Of a stretch of 64,000 nucleotides of DNA, positions 34,703-43,745 are shown in pieces. The notes under the pieces were generated by a model. That model worked only from the letters and a program-made list of their open reading frames with translations. It had not been told where the DNA came from and did no database searches. Location of the stretch: contig CAJUAA010000010.1 of the NCBI GenBank assembly GCA_910584205.1, forward strand, positions 30,716 to 94,715, read 5' to 3'. Every line of letters starts with the position of its first letter. The stretch's first letter is position 1. Both the position numbers and the translations under genes were made by a program. The DNA is from an uncultured Lachnospiraceae bacterium. GTDB lineage: Bacteria > Bacillota > Clostridia > Lachnospirales > Lachnospiraceae.

Positions 34703-35590
34703 GTGAATATTGCGATGATGTGTTCCATGAACACCTATACACAGACCATGAAAATGCAGATGAAATGGCAGCAGAAGAAAGCGTCCGGCAATTATACCGC
34801 CCGGTCGGATTCCGCTGCGAAAGAGACAACGGAAAAGAAGGATATACAGACCCGTCTGCTGGAAGACATGCAGAACAACAGTTCTGCCAATATGAAGCAG
34901 CAGATCTCTACCAAGATGATGGCAGGCAAGCGCCTGTCCTCCGCAGAGATGGAATATCTGAAAGAAAATGATCCGCAGACCTATCAGAAGGCCAGAGCCA
35001 TCGAGATGGAGCGGGAGGCCTATGAGCGCCGGCTGAAGCAGTGCCGGACGAAGGAGGAGGTACAGCGCGTCAAGTTCAGCCAGGCGGCTGCTTCCCTCGC
35101 CACGGTAAAAGAGGTGGAGTCCAATCCCAGTATCCCGAAAGGGAAAAAACTGGAACTTATGATGCAGGAACTTCAGAAGACCAACGCCATGTCCGATACG
35201 GACCGCGCTTACATGCAGAGCAGAGAATACAAGTCTCTTCCCACCGAGGCAGAAAAACGCAAAGCGGAAGAAGAGCTGGAAAAAGCCAAAAAGAACGAGA
35301 TGGGAATCGAGGACCGGACCGACGATTCCGCAGAGGAAACCTCCGATTCCACCAACGAAAAAGCCGTTGAAGAAGCTTTGACGGATTCCCGGAATCCTGA
35401 TGATCCCGCGCCTTCGGACGCAGAATTAAAGGCCGCTAAAAAAACGATAACCAGTCAGGAAAAGACCCGGCTTCAGGCAGAAGTCACTCCGGAAGCACGC
35501 AAGGTCCGCCGCGCAAAAGCGCAGGCCGCCTATGCAGCCGCTTCCTTTGGCGGCACTGCTCCCGCCGCCGTGGATATCACGATCTCATAA
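34703..35590 (+). CDS. Helical Lys/Glu-rich protein of unknown function
   Basis: A 295-residue hydrophilic protein, mostly charged helix and probable coiled coil (YERRLKQCRTKEEVQRVKFS, EAEKRKAEEELEKAKKNEMG), with an acidic Ser/Asp/Glu stretch near residues 200-235 and an Ala/Gly-rich tail. No signal peptide, membrane segment or known domain. The GTG at 34703 is chosen because AAAGGAGGT lies six bases upstream; the ATG at 34685 precedes that ribosome site and cannot use it. It is a single gene between the response regulator and the hybrid kinase. Confidence 0.7.
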   Translation: MNIAMMCSMNTYTQTMKMQMKWQQKKASGNYTARSDSAAKETTEKKDIQTRLLEDMQNNSSANMKQQISTKMMAGKRLSSAEMEYLKENDPQTYQKARAIEMEREAYERRLKQCRTKEEVQRVKFSQAAASLATVKEVESNPSIPKGKKLELMMQELQKTNAMSDTDRAYMQSREYKSLPTEAEKRKAEEELEKAKKNEMGIEDRTDDSAEETSDSTNEKAVEEALTDSRNPDDPAPSDAELKAAKKTITSQEKTRLQAEVTPEARKVRRAKAQAAYAAASFGGTAPAAVDITIS

Positions 35591-35600
35591 TTTTCAGCTG

Positions 35601-35642
35601 AAAAAGAACTGCCAGGATCTCATGTCCTGAGCAGTTCTTTTT
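35601..35642. terminator. Strong bidirectional terminator
   Basis: AAAAAGAACTGC (35601-35612) pairs with GCAGTTCTTTTT (35631-35642), with inner CAGGA/TCCTG. It serves the unknown helical gene and the convergent hybrid kinase gene. Confidence 0.85.
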
Positions 35643-35648
35643 GATTTC

Positions 35649-38207
35649 TCATTTTTCTTCCTGTCGTTCTGTAATGTACCGTTCCAGTATCCGCATAACA
35701 TCCGCGATATCGATCGGCTTGGAAATATGCGCATTCATTCCACAATCCAGGCACTTCTTAATATCCTCTGAAAATGCATCTGCCGTCATGGCGATAATCG
35801 GAATATCCGCATCCCTGCGGCCCACGGCGCGGATGGCTTCCGCCGCCTCGTACCCGTTCATGACCGGCATGCGGATATCCATGAGTACCGCATCATAGAA
35901 GCCCTCCTGCGACTGTTCGAATTTCTCCACACAGATCTTTCCGTTCTCCGCCCGCTCCAGCACGAGTCCTTCCTCGTTCAGAAGCTCTTCCGCGATTTCC
36001 CAGTTCAGATCATTGTCCTCCGCCAGAAGGATGCGGCACCCTTTGATGCTGCTCTTCTTCTTCTTCTTCTCCCTGTGTTCCTCATGATCCTGCGTATATG
36101 GGCGCAGCCCGTAAAAGAGCGACGATTTGAACAGCGGCTTGGATATGAATCCACTGATTCCCGCTTCTCTCGCCTCCGTCTCGATCTCACTCCAGTCATA
36201 AGCGGAGATCAGCAGAATCGGAAGATTCTCTCCCATCCTCCTGCGTATCTCCCTTGCCGTCTCGATACCGTCCATTCCGGGCAGCTTCCAGTCGATCAGG
36301 ATGATCTGGTACCCCTGGTGCAGGTCATGCTTCTTCTGTATCATCTCGACTGCCGACTCCCCGTCCAGCGTCCATTCTGCCGCAACTCCGATGGACCGCA
36401 GCGTATCCGCCGTTGTACGGCAGAGTTCCTCGTCGTCATCCACCACCAGCATATTCCAGTCCGGAAGCACCATATCCATCTCCTGGACCAGCGCCTGTTC
36501 CATATCCAGCGTCACATGGAACTCCGAACCAAGCCCCTGCTCGCTGGATACTTCTATGGTCCCGCCCATGGCATCCACGATATACTTGGTGATTGCCATA
36601 CCCAGTCCGGTGCCCTGCGTCTTCCGGACACGGGCACTGTCTTCTCTGGAAAAGGATTCAAAAATCTTTTCCCGGAACTCCGGCGACATGCCGATACCGT
36701 TATCCTTTACCCTCAGATGGACCCGGACATATCCGTCTCCCTTCGGCGACGTTTCTTCATACAGGCTTACTTCGATGCAGCCGCCTTCCGGCGTGAACTT
36801 CACCGCATTGGACAGGAAATTCAGCAGCACCTGATTCAGGCGGACGCTGTCGCAGCATACATTTTCCACCGTAATGTTTTGTATATGCACGTCAAACTGC
36901 TGCCCCTTTGCCTTCGCCTGGGGCTGTACGATGCTCACGATTCCCTCCATGATCTCCCGAAGGGAAACCTGGTCGATGTTCAACGTCATCTTTCCGCTCT
37001 CGATCTTGGACATGTCCAGCACATCATTGATCAGGCCAAGCAGATGCTTGCTGGAAAGCGTGATCTTCTTCAGACAGTTCAGTACCTGCTGACGGTTATC
37101 GATGTTCGCCGTGGCAATCGCCGTCATGCCTACGATGGCGTTCATCGGAGTCCGAATATCATGGCTCATATTGGAAAGAAACTCGCTCTTCGCCTTGTTC
37201 GCGTGCACTGCGTCTCTGCGCGCTTCCTCCAGCTCCTGAAGATGTTCTTTGGTCAGGGAAATATATTTATAGAAGACCAGCAGCAGCGCCATCAGCACCA
37301 CCGCGCAGCTTCCCACTGCCATATAACTCCACAGACGGTTCAGGCTGTTCACGGATTCATCCAGGAATCCATACGGCATGACCGTTACCAGATACCATTC
37401 CGAATACGGGAGCGACTTGCAGTACAGATGGCGCCTTTCCTGTCCGATGACCAGGATATCCGAATAGTCCTCATGCCGGTCCATGGCTGCCTCCAGCGCC
37501 TCCAGATGCTGGTCAGCCGCCTCTTCGTCCAGCCCTTCAAAGACCGCCCGTATCCGGTCAAAATAATTGTCCTTGAATGCCTCTCCACTGCGGATTACAA
37601 AGCTTCCATCCCTTCGGATAATATGAGAAATGACCATCGCTTCATCTTCATCCAGGAAAAGCACGTCCTTGATATAACTGGCCGGCAGGCCCGCCACCAG
37701 CGCCAGACAGGTGCGTCCCTCTTCCATATGGTATTCCGCGGGAATCGCCAGCAGAACGATCTTCTCTCCGGAACCGTTCGTTCCGACCGCGACCTTTTTC
37801 TCTCCCGCCTCCAGCGAGAGGAGAAACGGCTCCGGGTCCGTCACCTTCAGTATGTCTCCATAGAGCATGTCAAAGCTGCCGTCATTGGAGTAATAGGCCA
37901 GACAGTCAAATCCTCTCGCCTTCGCACTGTACGTAAGATCCTCTTTCAACGCCTCATCCTCCCGGTTTCCCGGAGGAAGGATTTCCACAAGCGCCTCCAC
38001 CTGCGACAATCTCAGTTCTATGGTTGTCTCAAAGTGCATGGAGATCTCTTCATTCATTCCGGACATGTAGATCGTCCCGATCTGGCCGATCGTCTCCGTA
38101 CTTTTCTGATTCATGCACACGGCAAGAAAACCGAATATCACAACGCAGAGCACTGATACAAGGACCAGGCTCGTTTTCAAAAACCTCATGGTCTTTTTTC
38201 TTACCAT
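35649..38207 (-). CDS. Hybrid sensor histidine kinase with two receiver domains
   Basis: An 852-residue membrane kinase. TM1 at about residues 10-30 and TM2 at about 293-317 enclose a large extracellular Cache-like sensor. Then come HisKA (SEFLSNMSHDIRTPMNAIVG, phospho-His in SHDIRTP), an ATPase domain (NFLSNAVKFTPEGG, DNGIGM, GTGLGMAI), a first receiver (VVDDDEE, LIDWKLPGMDG) and a second receiver (LLAEDNDLNWEI, VLMDIRMPVMNG). There is no output domain, so signal must leave by phosphorelay. The HPt gene directly upstream on the same strand is the obvious next carrier. GGAGGT is five bases from ATG. Confidence 0.93.
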   Translation of the reverse strand: MVRKKTMRFLKTSLVLVSVLCVVIFGFLAVCMNQKSTETIGQIGTIYMSGMNEEISMHFETTIELRLSQVEALVEILPPGNREDEALKEDLTYSAKARGFDCLAYYSNDGSFDMLYGDILKVTDPEPFLLSLEAGEKKVAVGTNGSGEKIVLLAIPAEYHMEEGRTCLALVAGLPASYIKDVLFLDEDEAMVISHIIRRDGSFVIRSGEAFKDNYFDRIRAVFEGLDEEAADQHLEALEAAMDRHEDYSDILVIGQERRHLYCKSLPYSEWYLVTVMPYGFLDESVNSLNRLWSYMAVGSCAVVLMALLLVFYKYISLTKEHLQELEEARRDAVHANKAKSEFLSNMSHDIRTPMNAIVGMTAIATANIDNRQQVLNCLKKITLSSKHLLGLINDVLDMSKIESGKMTLNIDQVSLREIMEGIVSIVQPQAKAKGQQFDVHIQNITVENVCCDSVRLNQVLLNFLSNAVKFTPEGGCIEVSLYEETSPKGDGYVRVHLRVKDNGIGMSPEFREKIFESFSREDSARVRKTQGTGLGMAITKYIVDAMGGTIEVSSEQGLGSEFHVTLDMEQALVQEMDMVLPDWNMLVVDDDEELCRTTADTLRSIGVAAEWTLDGESAVEMIQKKHDLHQGYQIILIDWKLPGMDGIETAREIRRRMGENLPILLISAYDWSEIETEAREAGISGFISKPLFKSSLFYGLRPYTQDHEEHREKKKKKSSIKGCRILLAEDNDLNWEIAEELLNEEGLVLERAENGKICVEKFEQSQEGFYDAVLMDIRMPVMNGYEAAEAIRAVGRRDADIPIIAMTADAFSEDIKKCLDCGMNAHISKPIDIADVMRILERYITERQEEK

Positions 38208-38258
38208 ACGCTACCTCCATGCGCACGCGGACCCGGAGAACCCATCCGAAGCCTGGTA

Positions 38259-38621
38259 TCAGCCCTCACTCTCTGCCTCCAGTATCCGAATCGCGCCCGC
38301 AGTCGCCTCATAGTCCTCCGTAACCTGGCTCATAAGCCCCTCTGCGTCGTCACTCCAGCCGTTGCGAAGCGTATCGGTCAGCCGGCTGCTGGAATCACCC
38401 AGCTTTGTAAACCCCAGATTCTGACAAATTCCCTTAATCGTATGGGAAGCCCTGAACGCTTCCTCGTGGTTCTGATCCTTCATGGCCTGAACAAGCATCT
38501 CATAACTCTTGTCATTCAAAAATTTTAATACAAATTTGCGAACCATCTTCTCGCTTCGAAGGCGGGACATGACGCCCTCATAATCGCCTCCTATGCTGCT
38601 GTAACATTCTTGTAAACTCAT
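38259..38621 (-). CDS. HPt domain phosphotransfer protein
   Basis: A 120-residue histidine phosphotransfer protein: a four-helix bundle with the phospho-His in ASHTIKGICQNLGF. It is 51 bases upstream of the hybrid kinase gene on the same strand and likely shuttles phosphate between its receivers and a remote regulator. The frame is open up to 38777, but ATG at 38621 with AGGA upstream starts the domain. Confidence 0.88.
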   Translation of the reverse strand: MSLQECYSSIGGDYEGVMSRLRSEKMVRKFVLKFLNDKSYEMLVQAMKDQNHEEAFRASHTIKGICQNLGFTKLGDSSSRLTDTLRNGWSDDAEGLMSQVTEDYEATAGAIRILEAESEG

Positions 38622-38706
38622 AGTTATCCTACTCCTTTTCCTGCCGTCTCCGACACATGATCCCGTTCCCGGCAGACGCGGGGAACAGATGACATCCATT
38701 ATCTCT

Positions 38707-38735
38707 ATTATAAAAACACGCGTAAGACAAGTCAA
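38707..38735 (-). promoter_or_regulatory. Promoter of the HPt-hybrid kinase operon
   Basis: Minus strand: TTGACT (38735-38730), 17-bp spacer, TATAAT (38712-38707), near consensus; it gives a leader of about 80 bases. Confidence 0.75.
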
Positions 38736-38770
38736 TAGTGCAACGGGATATTTTCTTCCAAAATCTCTCC

Positions 38771-38799
38771 TTGACATTTTTCAGTCCTGCATATAAGAT
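38771..38799 (+). promoter_or_regulatory. tmRNA promoter
   Basis: TTGACA (38771-38776), 17-bp spacer, TAAGAT (38794-38799), about 45 bases before the mature 5' end. Confidence 0.75.
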
Positions 38800-38845
38800 A
38801 AAGAGGTAAACTGTTTCACCCTTTGTTTTCTGTTTACATGTTCTC

Positions 38846-39182
38846 GGGCTTGTAAAGGTTTCGACGGGGGTTTTGAAATTGGGGCAGCCATCCGAAGGTA
38901 CCGCGTAAGGTGCAACCCTAAATATAAACGCTGAAGATAATTTAGCACTCGCTGCCTAACGGCAGCTGTCTGACACAGAGCACCCGCACTTTGTGACCCA
39001 GGCATCGACCATGCGGGAAACGACACATGTTAAGCTTTGCGCATGTGGGCGTATGATGAAGCTACTGAAGCTGTAAGCCTGCCGTTCGGCGTACAGCAGA
39101 GGGAATGTCAAACAAACGGCTGTGATGGGAGATACCGCAATGGATGGGCTTTCGGACAGGGGTTCGATTCCCCTCAGGTCCA
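38846..39182 (+). ncRNA. ssrA: Transfer-messenger RNA (tmRNA)
   Basis: It rescues stalled ribosomes and tags the unfinished protein. The mature 5' end GGGCTTG pairs with CAGGTCC at the 3' end (acceptor stem with two G-U pairs), followed by discriminator A39182. The 5' part has the standard GTAAAGGTTTCGACGGGG; the 3' part has the T-arm GGGGTTCGATTCCCC. The tag frame runs from GCT at 38930 to TAA at 38957-38959 and encodes AEDNLALAA. The CCA end is not encoded (TTA follows), so it must be added. smpB and rnr lie convergently just downstream. Confidence 0.97.
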
Positions 39183-39186
39183 TTAG

Positions 39187-39212
39187 AAAATCCTTTATTT
39201 TAAGGCTTTTCC
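39187..39212 (+). terminator. Weak hairpin after tmRNA
   Basis: AAAATCCTT and AAGGCTTTT pair with one mismatch around TATTTT, followed by CCGAACTTTTTAA. Low-stability terminator candidate. Confidence 0.35.
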
Positions 39213-39226
39213 GAACTTTTTAATTC

Positions 39227-39250
39227 AAAAGGTAATCAAAAAGGTAATCA
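39227..39250. repeat. Tandem 12-bp repeat in the tmRNA 3' flank
   Basis: AAAAGGTAATCA occurs twice head to tail (39227-39238 and 39239-39250). A 30-codon open frame (39292-39384, ending ISAFFTSLV) without ribosome site follows. Both look like debris of an integrated element; the 3' end of ssrA is a frequent integrase target. Confidence 0.45.
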
Positions 39251-39418
39251 GACATATGTTCGATTTTATATGTTTGGTTGCTTTTTGATTTATGGGGCAA
39301 AACCCGGAATTACACATAACACGATTAATTCAGGAAATGCAGGAACTGTCTGAGATCAGTGCATTTTTTACATCCCTTGTTTGATCTTTCGCCGGTTTTT
39401 TTACGTGCAGTAAAAGAT

Positions 39419-39886
39419 TCAGTACAGGTTCCGGACCTTAAAGTCCTTTTCCGCCTCCCGCCTCATATCCTTCTTCGCGATATCCGCCCGTTTGTCATAG
39501 AGCTTCTTGCCCCGCGCCAGTCCCACCTCAACCTTCACAAGGCTGCCTTTCAAATATACTTTCAGCGGCACCAGCGTATACCCTTTCTCGGCGATCTTCC
39601 CCGTGATCTTATTGATCTCCGCCCGATGCATCAGAAGTTTCTTCACCCTCAGCGGGTCCCGATTGAAAATATTTCCTTTCTCATATGGGCTGATATGCAT
39701 GCCGTAGACGAACACCTCACCCTTTTCAATGCGGATAAACGCCTCCTTGACGCTGCATTTCCCCATACGGAGCGATTTTACTTCCGTTCCGTGCAGCGAT
39801 ATACCCGCTTCATACGTATCTTCAATAAAATAATCGTGATATGCCTTTTTATTATTTGCGATCAGCTTGATATTTTCCTTTGCCAT
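39419..39886 (-). CDS. smpB: SsrA-binding protein SmpB
   Basis: It binds the tRNA-like end of tmRNA and carries it to stalled ribosomes. The 155-residue protein has the SmpB oligonucleotide-binding fold: IANNKKAYHDYFIEDTYEAG, GTEVKSLRMGKCSVKEAF, HISPYEKGNIFNRDPLR and GLARGKKLYDKR. The basic C-terminal tail is kept. ATG at 39886 has GAGGA upstream; the extension to 39922 overlaps rnr. It follows rnr by 7 bases and faces ssrA. Confidence 0.96.
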   Translation of the reverse strand: MAKENIKLIANNKKAYHDYFIEDTYEAGISLHGTEVKSLRMGKCSVKEAFIRIEKGEVFVYGMHISPYEKGNIFNRDPLRVKKLLMHRAEINKITGKIAEKGYTLVPLKVYLKGSLVKVEVGLARGKKLYDKRADIAKKDMRREAEKDFKVRNLY

Positions 39887-39893
39887 ATATTCC

Positions 39894-41834
39894 TCACTCT
39901 TCCTGCGGTTCCGCCATTTCAAAATCCACGGTCCGGGCCAGCTTGTCCGCGCCCGTCACCCGGACCCTGACAGCCTGTCCCAGCTTCCAGCGCCTGCCGG
40001 TATGCACACCGACCATCTCATACATACTTTCATTATACTCATAATAATCGTCCTGTAAAGAGGCCGTCCGTACCAGTCCTTCCACTGTATTCGGCAGTTC
40101 CACATAGATTCCCCAGGCAGTCATCCCCGATATCACCCCGTCAAATTCCTCATAGAGGAACCGGCTCATATACTCCGCTTTTTTCATACGGACCGTCTCG
40201 CGCTCTGCCTCATCCGCTTTTCGCTCCCGCTCGCTGGACTGTCTGGCCACCTCGTCCAAAATCTGTTCGTAATGAAGGAGCCTTTCTTCTTTCATCCTTC
40301 CCCGGAGCACATCCTTGATGATCCGGTGGATCTGCAGATCCGGATACCTGCGGATGGGCGACGTAAAATGACAGTAGCAGTTCGCAGCCAGTCCAAAATG
40401 GCCGGTACACTCCGTCCCATACCTTGCCTGCTTCATGGAACGCAGAGTCAGCCGGTCCACCAGCGCCTCCTCCGGAGTCCCCTCCAGTTTTACCAGCAGT
40501 TTCTGAAGTTCCATGGGATGCACCTCATGGTTCTTCATATGGATCGTATATCCGAAATTGTGAAGAAAGGCGGACAGCTTTCTCATACGGTCCGAATCCG
40601 GCCTGTCATGCGTCCGGTATAAAAAGGGCAGGCTCTGCCAGTAACAGTCTTCCGCCACAGTCTCATTGGCGATCAGCATAAAATCTTCAATGATCCTTGT
40701 GGCTTCATTCCGCTCATAGGGCATAATGTCCGTCGGGCATCCGTCCTCATCCAGTTTCACTTTCGTCTCCGGAAAATCAAAGTCGATGGAGCCCCGTTTC
40801 CTCCGTTTTCCCCGGAGAAGGCGCGCCAGCTCATTCATCCGCAGAAACATGGGAGCCAGTTCTTCGTAACGGGCCGTCTCCTCCTCATCCCCGTCCAAAA
40901 TCTTCTGTACGCTGGTATAGGTCATCCTCCGATCCACACGGATCACCGTCTCCGCAATCACATGGTCGATGACGTTTCCTTTTTGATCTATGGTCATGAT
41001 ACAGCTCAGCGTCAGACGGTCTTCTCCCGCACACAGGGAGCAGATCCCGTTGGACAGCCTCCTGGGAAGCATCGGAATCACATGATCCACCAGATAGACG
41101 CTGGTTCCCCGCTTCAGTGCTTCCCGGTCCAGGGCGCTTCCCTCCTGCACATAGTTCGACACATCCGCAATATGCACGCCCAATACGTAGTTCTCCCCTT
41201 CCATCCGCAGAGAAACCGCGTCATCCAGATCTTTCGCATCTTCTCCGTCGATGGTCACCATCTGAACCTGCCGCAGATCCATACGCCCCTGCATGTCCGC
41301 GCCGCAGATCCGGTCCGGCACCCGTTCTGCCTGATTCATGACCTTTTCCGGAAATTCCGTCGGGATTTCCATCCCTTTCACAATGGAAAGCACATCGGTT
41401 CCCGGATCGCTCACATGTCCCAGAATCTCCGTGACCTTTCCTTCCGGATTCTTCCCCTCCGTACCGTAATCCGTCAGGATCACCACCACTTTATGGCCGT
41501 TTACCGCGCCTTTGGACTGTTCCTTCGGAATGAAGATATCTTTGGTATATCTGCCGTTGTCGGGAACGACAAAGCCGTAATTTTTATTTTCCTGATAGAT
41601 ACCGACCAGCTGCATGGTCCCTCTGGTCAGCACCTTTACCACCTTTCCTTCTCTGCGCTTTCCCTCCTGGGCCTCCTTCAGCTCCACCTGCACCACATCC
41701 TGGTGCAGGGCGCCGTGAACCTGCTCCGCGCTGATATAAATATCTTCCTCCAGCCCGTCCACGGCCACAAAACCAAATCCTTTCGGATGTCCGGTAAAGA
41801 CACCGGTCAAAGGCTGCTCCTTCTCTCTTTCCAT
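39894..41834 (-). CDS. rnr: Ribonuclease R
   Basis: A 3'-5' exoribonuclease that degrades structured and tmRNA-tagged transcripts. The 646-residue protein starts directly with a cold-shock domain (LTGVFTGHPKGFGFVAVDG), has a second OB domain, the RNB core with catalytic aspartates in DAKDLDDAVSL and HIADVSNYV, GHFGLAANCYCHFTSPIRRY, and an S1 domain at the C-terminus. The usual N-terminal winged helix and the long Lys-rich tail are missing. Upstream ATGs exist at 41894 and 41852, but they lie in the terminator hairpin that follows secG; 41834 has GGGGTGG upstream. Confidence 0.93.
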   Translation of the reverse strand: MEREKEQPLTGVFTGHPKGFGFVAVDGLEEDIYISAEQVHGALHQDVVQVELKEAQEGKRREGKVVKVLTRGTMQLVGIYQENKNYGFVVPDNGRYTKDIFIPKEQSKGAVNGHKVVVILTDYGTEGKNPEGKVTEILGHVSDPGTDVLSIVKGMEIPTEFPEKVMNQAERVPDRICGADMQGRMDLRQVQMVTIDGEDAKDLDDAVSLRMEGENYVLGVHIADVSNYVQEGSALDREALKRGTSVYLVDHVIPMLPRRLSNGICSLCAGEDRLTLSCIMTIDQKGNVIDHVIAETVIRVDRRMTYTSVQKILDGDEEETARYEELAPMFLRMNELARLLRGKRRKRGSIDFDFPETKVKLDEDGCPTDIMPYERNEATRIIEDFMLIANETVAEDCYWQSLPFLYRTHDRPDSDRMRKLSAFLHNFGYTIHMKNHEVHPMELQKLLVKLEGTPEEALVDRLTLRSMKQARYGTECTGHFGLAANCYCHFTSPIRRYPDLQIHRIIKDVLRGRMKEERLLHYEQILDEVARQSSERERKADEAERETVRMKKAEYMSRFLYEEFDGVISGMTAWGIYVELPNTVEGLVRTASLQDDYYEYNESMYEMVGVHTGRRWKLGQAVRVRVTGADKLARTVDFEMAEPQEE

Positions 41835-41856
41835 ACGCCACCCCGCATTCATACAC

Positions 41857-41883
41857 AAAAAGGCACCCTTCTGTAAGAGTGCC
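41857..41883 (-). terminator. Terminator between secG and rnr
   Basis: Minus strand: GGCACTC, loop of 8, GGGTGCC followed by TTTTTGTG. It lies between the secG stop and the chosen rnr start, so rnr depends on read-through or a further promoter. Confidence 0.75.
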
Positions 41884-41898
41884 TCATACTTCATCCTG

Positions 41899-42135
41899 TT
41901 AGAAATTCAGATTCAAAATAATCGCAAGTACAAAGAACGCAACCGCCAGAGCAACCGTACCTTTCACAAGGTTTCCTTCCATAGAACGCCCTTTATTCTT
42001 GCCCCAGTAACTCTCCGCCGCACCTGCAATCGCTCCGAGCCCTGCGGACTTCCCTTCCTGAGCCAATACCAGTACCACGGATAACGCGCAAACCAGTACA
42101 AAGATCACGGTAAGAATAATTCTCAAGATCGCCAT
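41899..42135 (-). CDS. secG: Preprotein translocase subunit SecG
   Basis: A 78-residue two-pass membrane protein of the SecYEG translocon: LRIILTVIFVLVCALSVVLVL, the conserved cytoplasmic loop with QEGKSAGLGAIAGAAESYWGK, and VALAVAFFVLAIIL. AGGAGGTG is nine bases from ATG. The arrangement secG-rnr-smpB-ssrA is common in Firmicutes. Confidence 0.94.
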   Translation of the reverse strand: MAILRIILTVIFVLVCALSVVLVLAQEGKSAGLGAIAGAAESYWGKNKGRSMEGNLVKGTVALAVAFFVLAIILNLNF

Positions 42136-42244
42136 ATCTACACCTCCTATGTGCCAAACACATATATTTTAGCATATATTGTCCGATGTTTCAACCAGAA
42201 TTTTCAATCTGCTGTTTATCTGCCATTTATCCGTCGTTTACCGT

Positions 42245-43006
42245 TTATTCCGCCGCCAGATATCGGTTGACCACATCAAAGACCGTTCCGTTGGCTATAA
42301 CCACATCCAGTGCCTTGTCAATGTCATCCAGAAGTTCCTCATTGTCTTTTGCCACAGCAATGGAACATCCTTCCGCAAGAAACTCTTCCTCCAGAATCTT
42401 CAGCCCGTCTGTCTGAGATAACAGGTCTTCCGCTGCTTTTCGGTCTATAATAACCGCGTCAATGGCATCGTTCACCAGTGCCTGCACCGCGTCGCTTCCA
42501 TGGTCATACTGCCTGACCACGGCATCCTCCAGTTCACAGGAGACAATCCTGCCGGCCGCGCTGCCCGGAACGCCCACGATCCGGTCCGTCAGGTCCTCCA
42601 CGCTCTCCACTTCGCTTCGGGAGGAAACGATGACCGCCTGGGAAATTTTCAGATAGGAATCACTGAAATCCGCACGGTTTTCATTTTCGTCCGTGACGAT
42701 GATACCGGCCATCCCTATATGGGCCTCTCCGGAATCCAGCGCCTCAAAAATCTCCTCATATTCCATTTGTTCAATCTTCAGCTCCATCTGAAGGACGTCC
42801 GCGATTGCCCGGGCAATCTCCACATCGATGCCGACGATCTCGTCTCCCTCATAATACTCGTAGGGCTCCGCATAAGCGTTGGTCGCCATAATCAGTGTCC
42901 CGCCTTTGGAGGGATTGTTAAAACCTTTCTGACCGCAGCCGCACAGCGTTGCCGCCATACACATGCACAGCACCCCGCTGACCAGTTTCTTTTTCATCAT
43001 CACCAT
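42245..43006 (-). CDS. Amino-acid ABC transporter substrate-binding lipoprotein (second copy)
   Basis: A 253-residue family 3 solute-binding protein. The signal peptide ends at a lipobox-like LCGC. The core shares MATNAYAEPYEYYEGDEIVGID with the other binding protein of this operon and has GMAGIIVTDENENRADFSDSY and AVIIDRKAAEDLL. It starts 1 base after the ATPase stop. Divergence between the copies suggests different amino acids feeding one permease (inference). ATG at 43006 is preferred over 43024, which lies inside the ATPase gene. Confidence 0.9.
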   Translation of the reverse strand: MVMMKKKLVSGVLCMCMAATLCGCGQKGFNNPSKGGTLIMATNAYAEPYEYYEGDEIVGIDVEIARAIADVLQMELKIEQMEYEEIFEALDSGEAHIGMAGIIVTDENENRADFSDSYLKISQAVIVSSRSEVESVEDLTDRIVGVPGSAAGRIVSCELEDAVVRQYDHGSDAVQALVNDAIDAVIIDRKAAEDLLSQTDGLKILEEEFLAEGCSIAVAKDNEELLDDIDKALDVVIANGTVFDVVNRYLAAE

Positions 43007-43007
43007 A

Positions 43008-43745
43008 TTACAGGACCTTTCCAAGAAATCCTTTCAGTCTTTCATTTTTCGGATTTGCAAAAAACTCCTCCGGACTGTTCTGTTCCATCAGAATTCCTTC
43101 ATCCAGAAATACCACCCTGTCCGCCACCTCTCTGGCAAAGCCCATCTCATGGGTCACCACGACCATGGTCATATGTTCTCTTGCCAGATCTCTCATGACC
43201 TGCAGCACCTCTCCCACCATCTCGGGGTCCAGCGCGGACGTAGGTTCATCAAACAACATCACTTCCGGCTGCATACACAGTGCGCGGACGATGGCGATCC
43301 GCTGCTTCTGTCCGCCGGACAGCTGGCTGGGATACGCATGGCTGCGGTCCGCAAGGCCCACGCGCTTCAAAAGCTCCAACGCCTGCTTTTCCGCCTCCTC
43401 TTTGGATTTTTTCAGCAGTTTTTCCGGACCGATCGTCATGTTCCTGAGAATATCCATATGAGGGAACAGATTAAAATGCTGGAACACCATCCCCATCTTC
43501 TGGCGGTGGAGGTCGATGTTCACCGATTTGTCCGTAATATCCACATCGTTGAAATAGATATGCCCGCCTGTGGGAACCTCCAGAAGATTCAGGCATCTGA
43601 GGAAGGTGCTCTTTCCGGACCCGGACGGTCCGATGATAACCACCACTTCGCCTCTGCGGATCTCCAGATCGATCCCCTTCAATACTTCCTTGCCTGAAAA
43701 ACTTTTCCGGACGTTCTCTGCACGGATCAATATGTTATCGTTCAC
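43008..43745 (-). CDS. Polar amino-acid ABC transporter ATP-binding protein
   Basis: A 245-residue ABC ATPase of the GlnQ type. Walker A GPSGSGKST, the Q-loop region MVFQHFNLFPHM, signature LSGGQKQR, Walker B VMLFDEPTSALDP and the switch His in VVVTHEMGFA are all intact. The start overlaps the permease gene by 11 bases. It energises uptake with the permease and the two lipoproteins of this operon. Confidence 0.95.
   Translation of the reverse strand: MNDNILIRAENVRKSFSGKEVLKGIDLEIRRGEVVVIIGPSGSGKSTFLRCLNLLEVPTGGHIYFNDVDITDKSVNIDLHRQKMGMVFQHFNLFPHMDILRNMTIGPEKLLKKSKEEAEKQALELLKRVGLADRSHAYPSQLSGGQKQRIAIVRALCMQPEVMLFDEPTSALDPEMVGEVLQVMRDLAREHMTMVVVTHEMGFAREVADRVVFLDEGILMEQNSPEEFFANPKNERLKGFLGKVL

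Noticed and set aside
36075..38156. A 693-codon plus-strand frame opposite the hybrid kinase
   Set aside because: It is antisense to a gene with complete kinase and receiver motifs.
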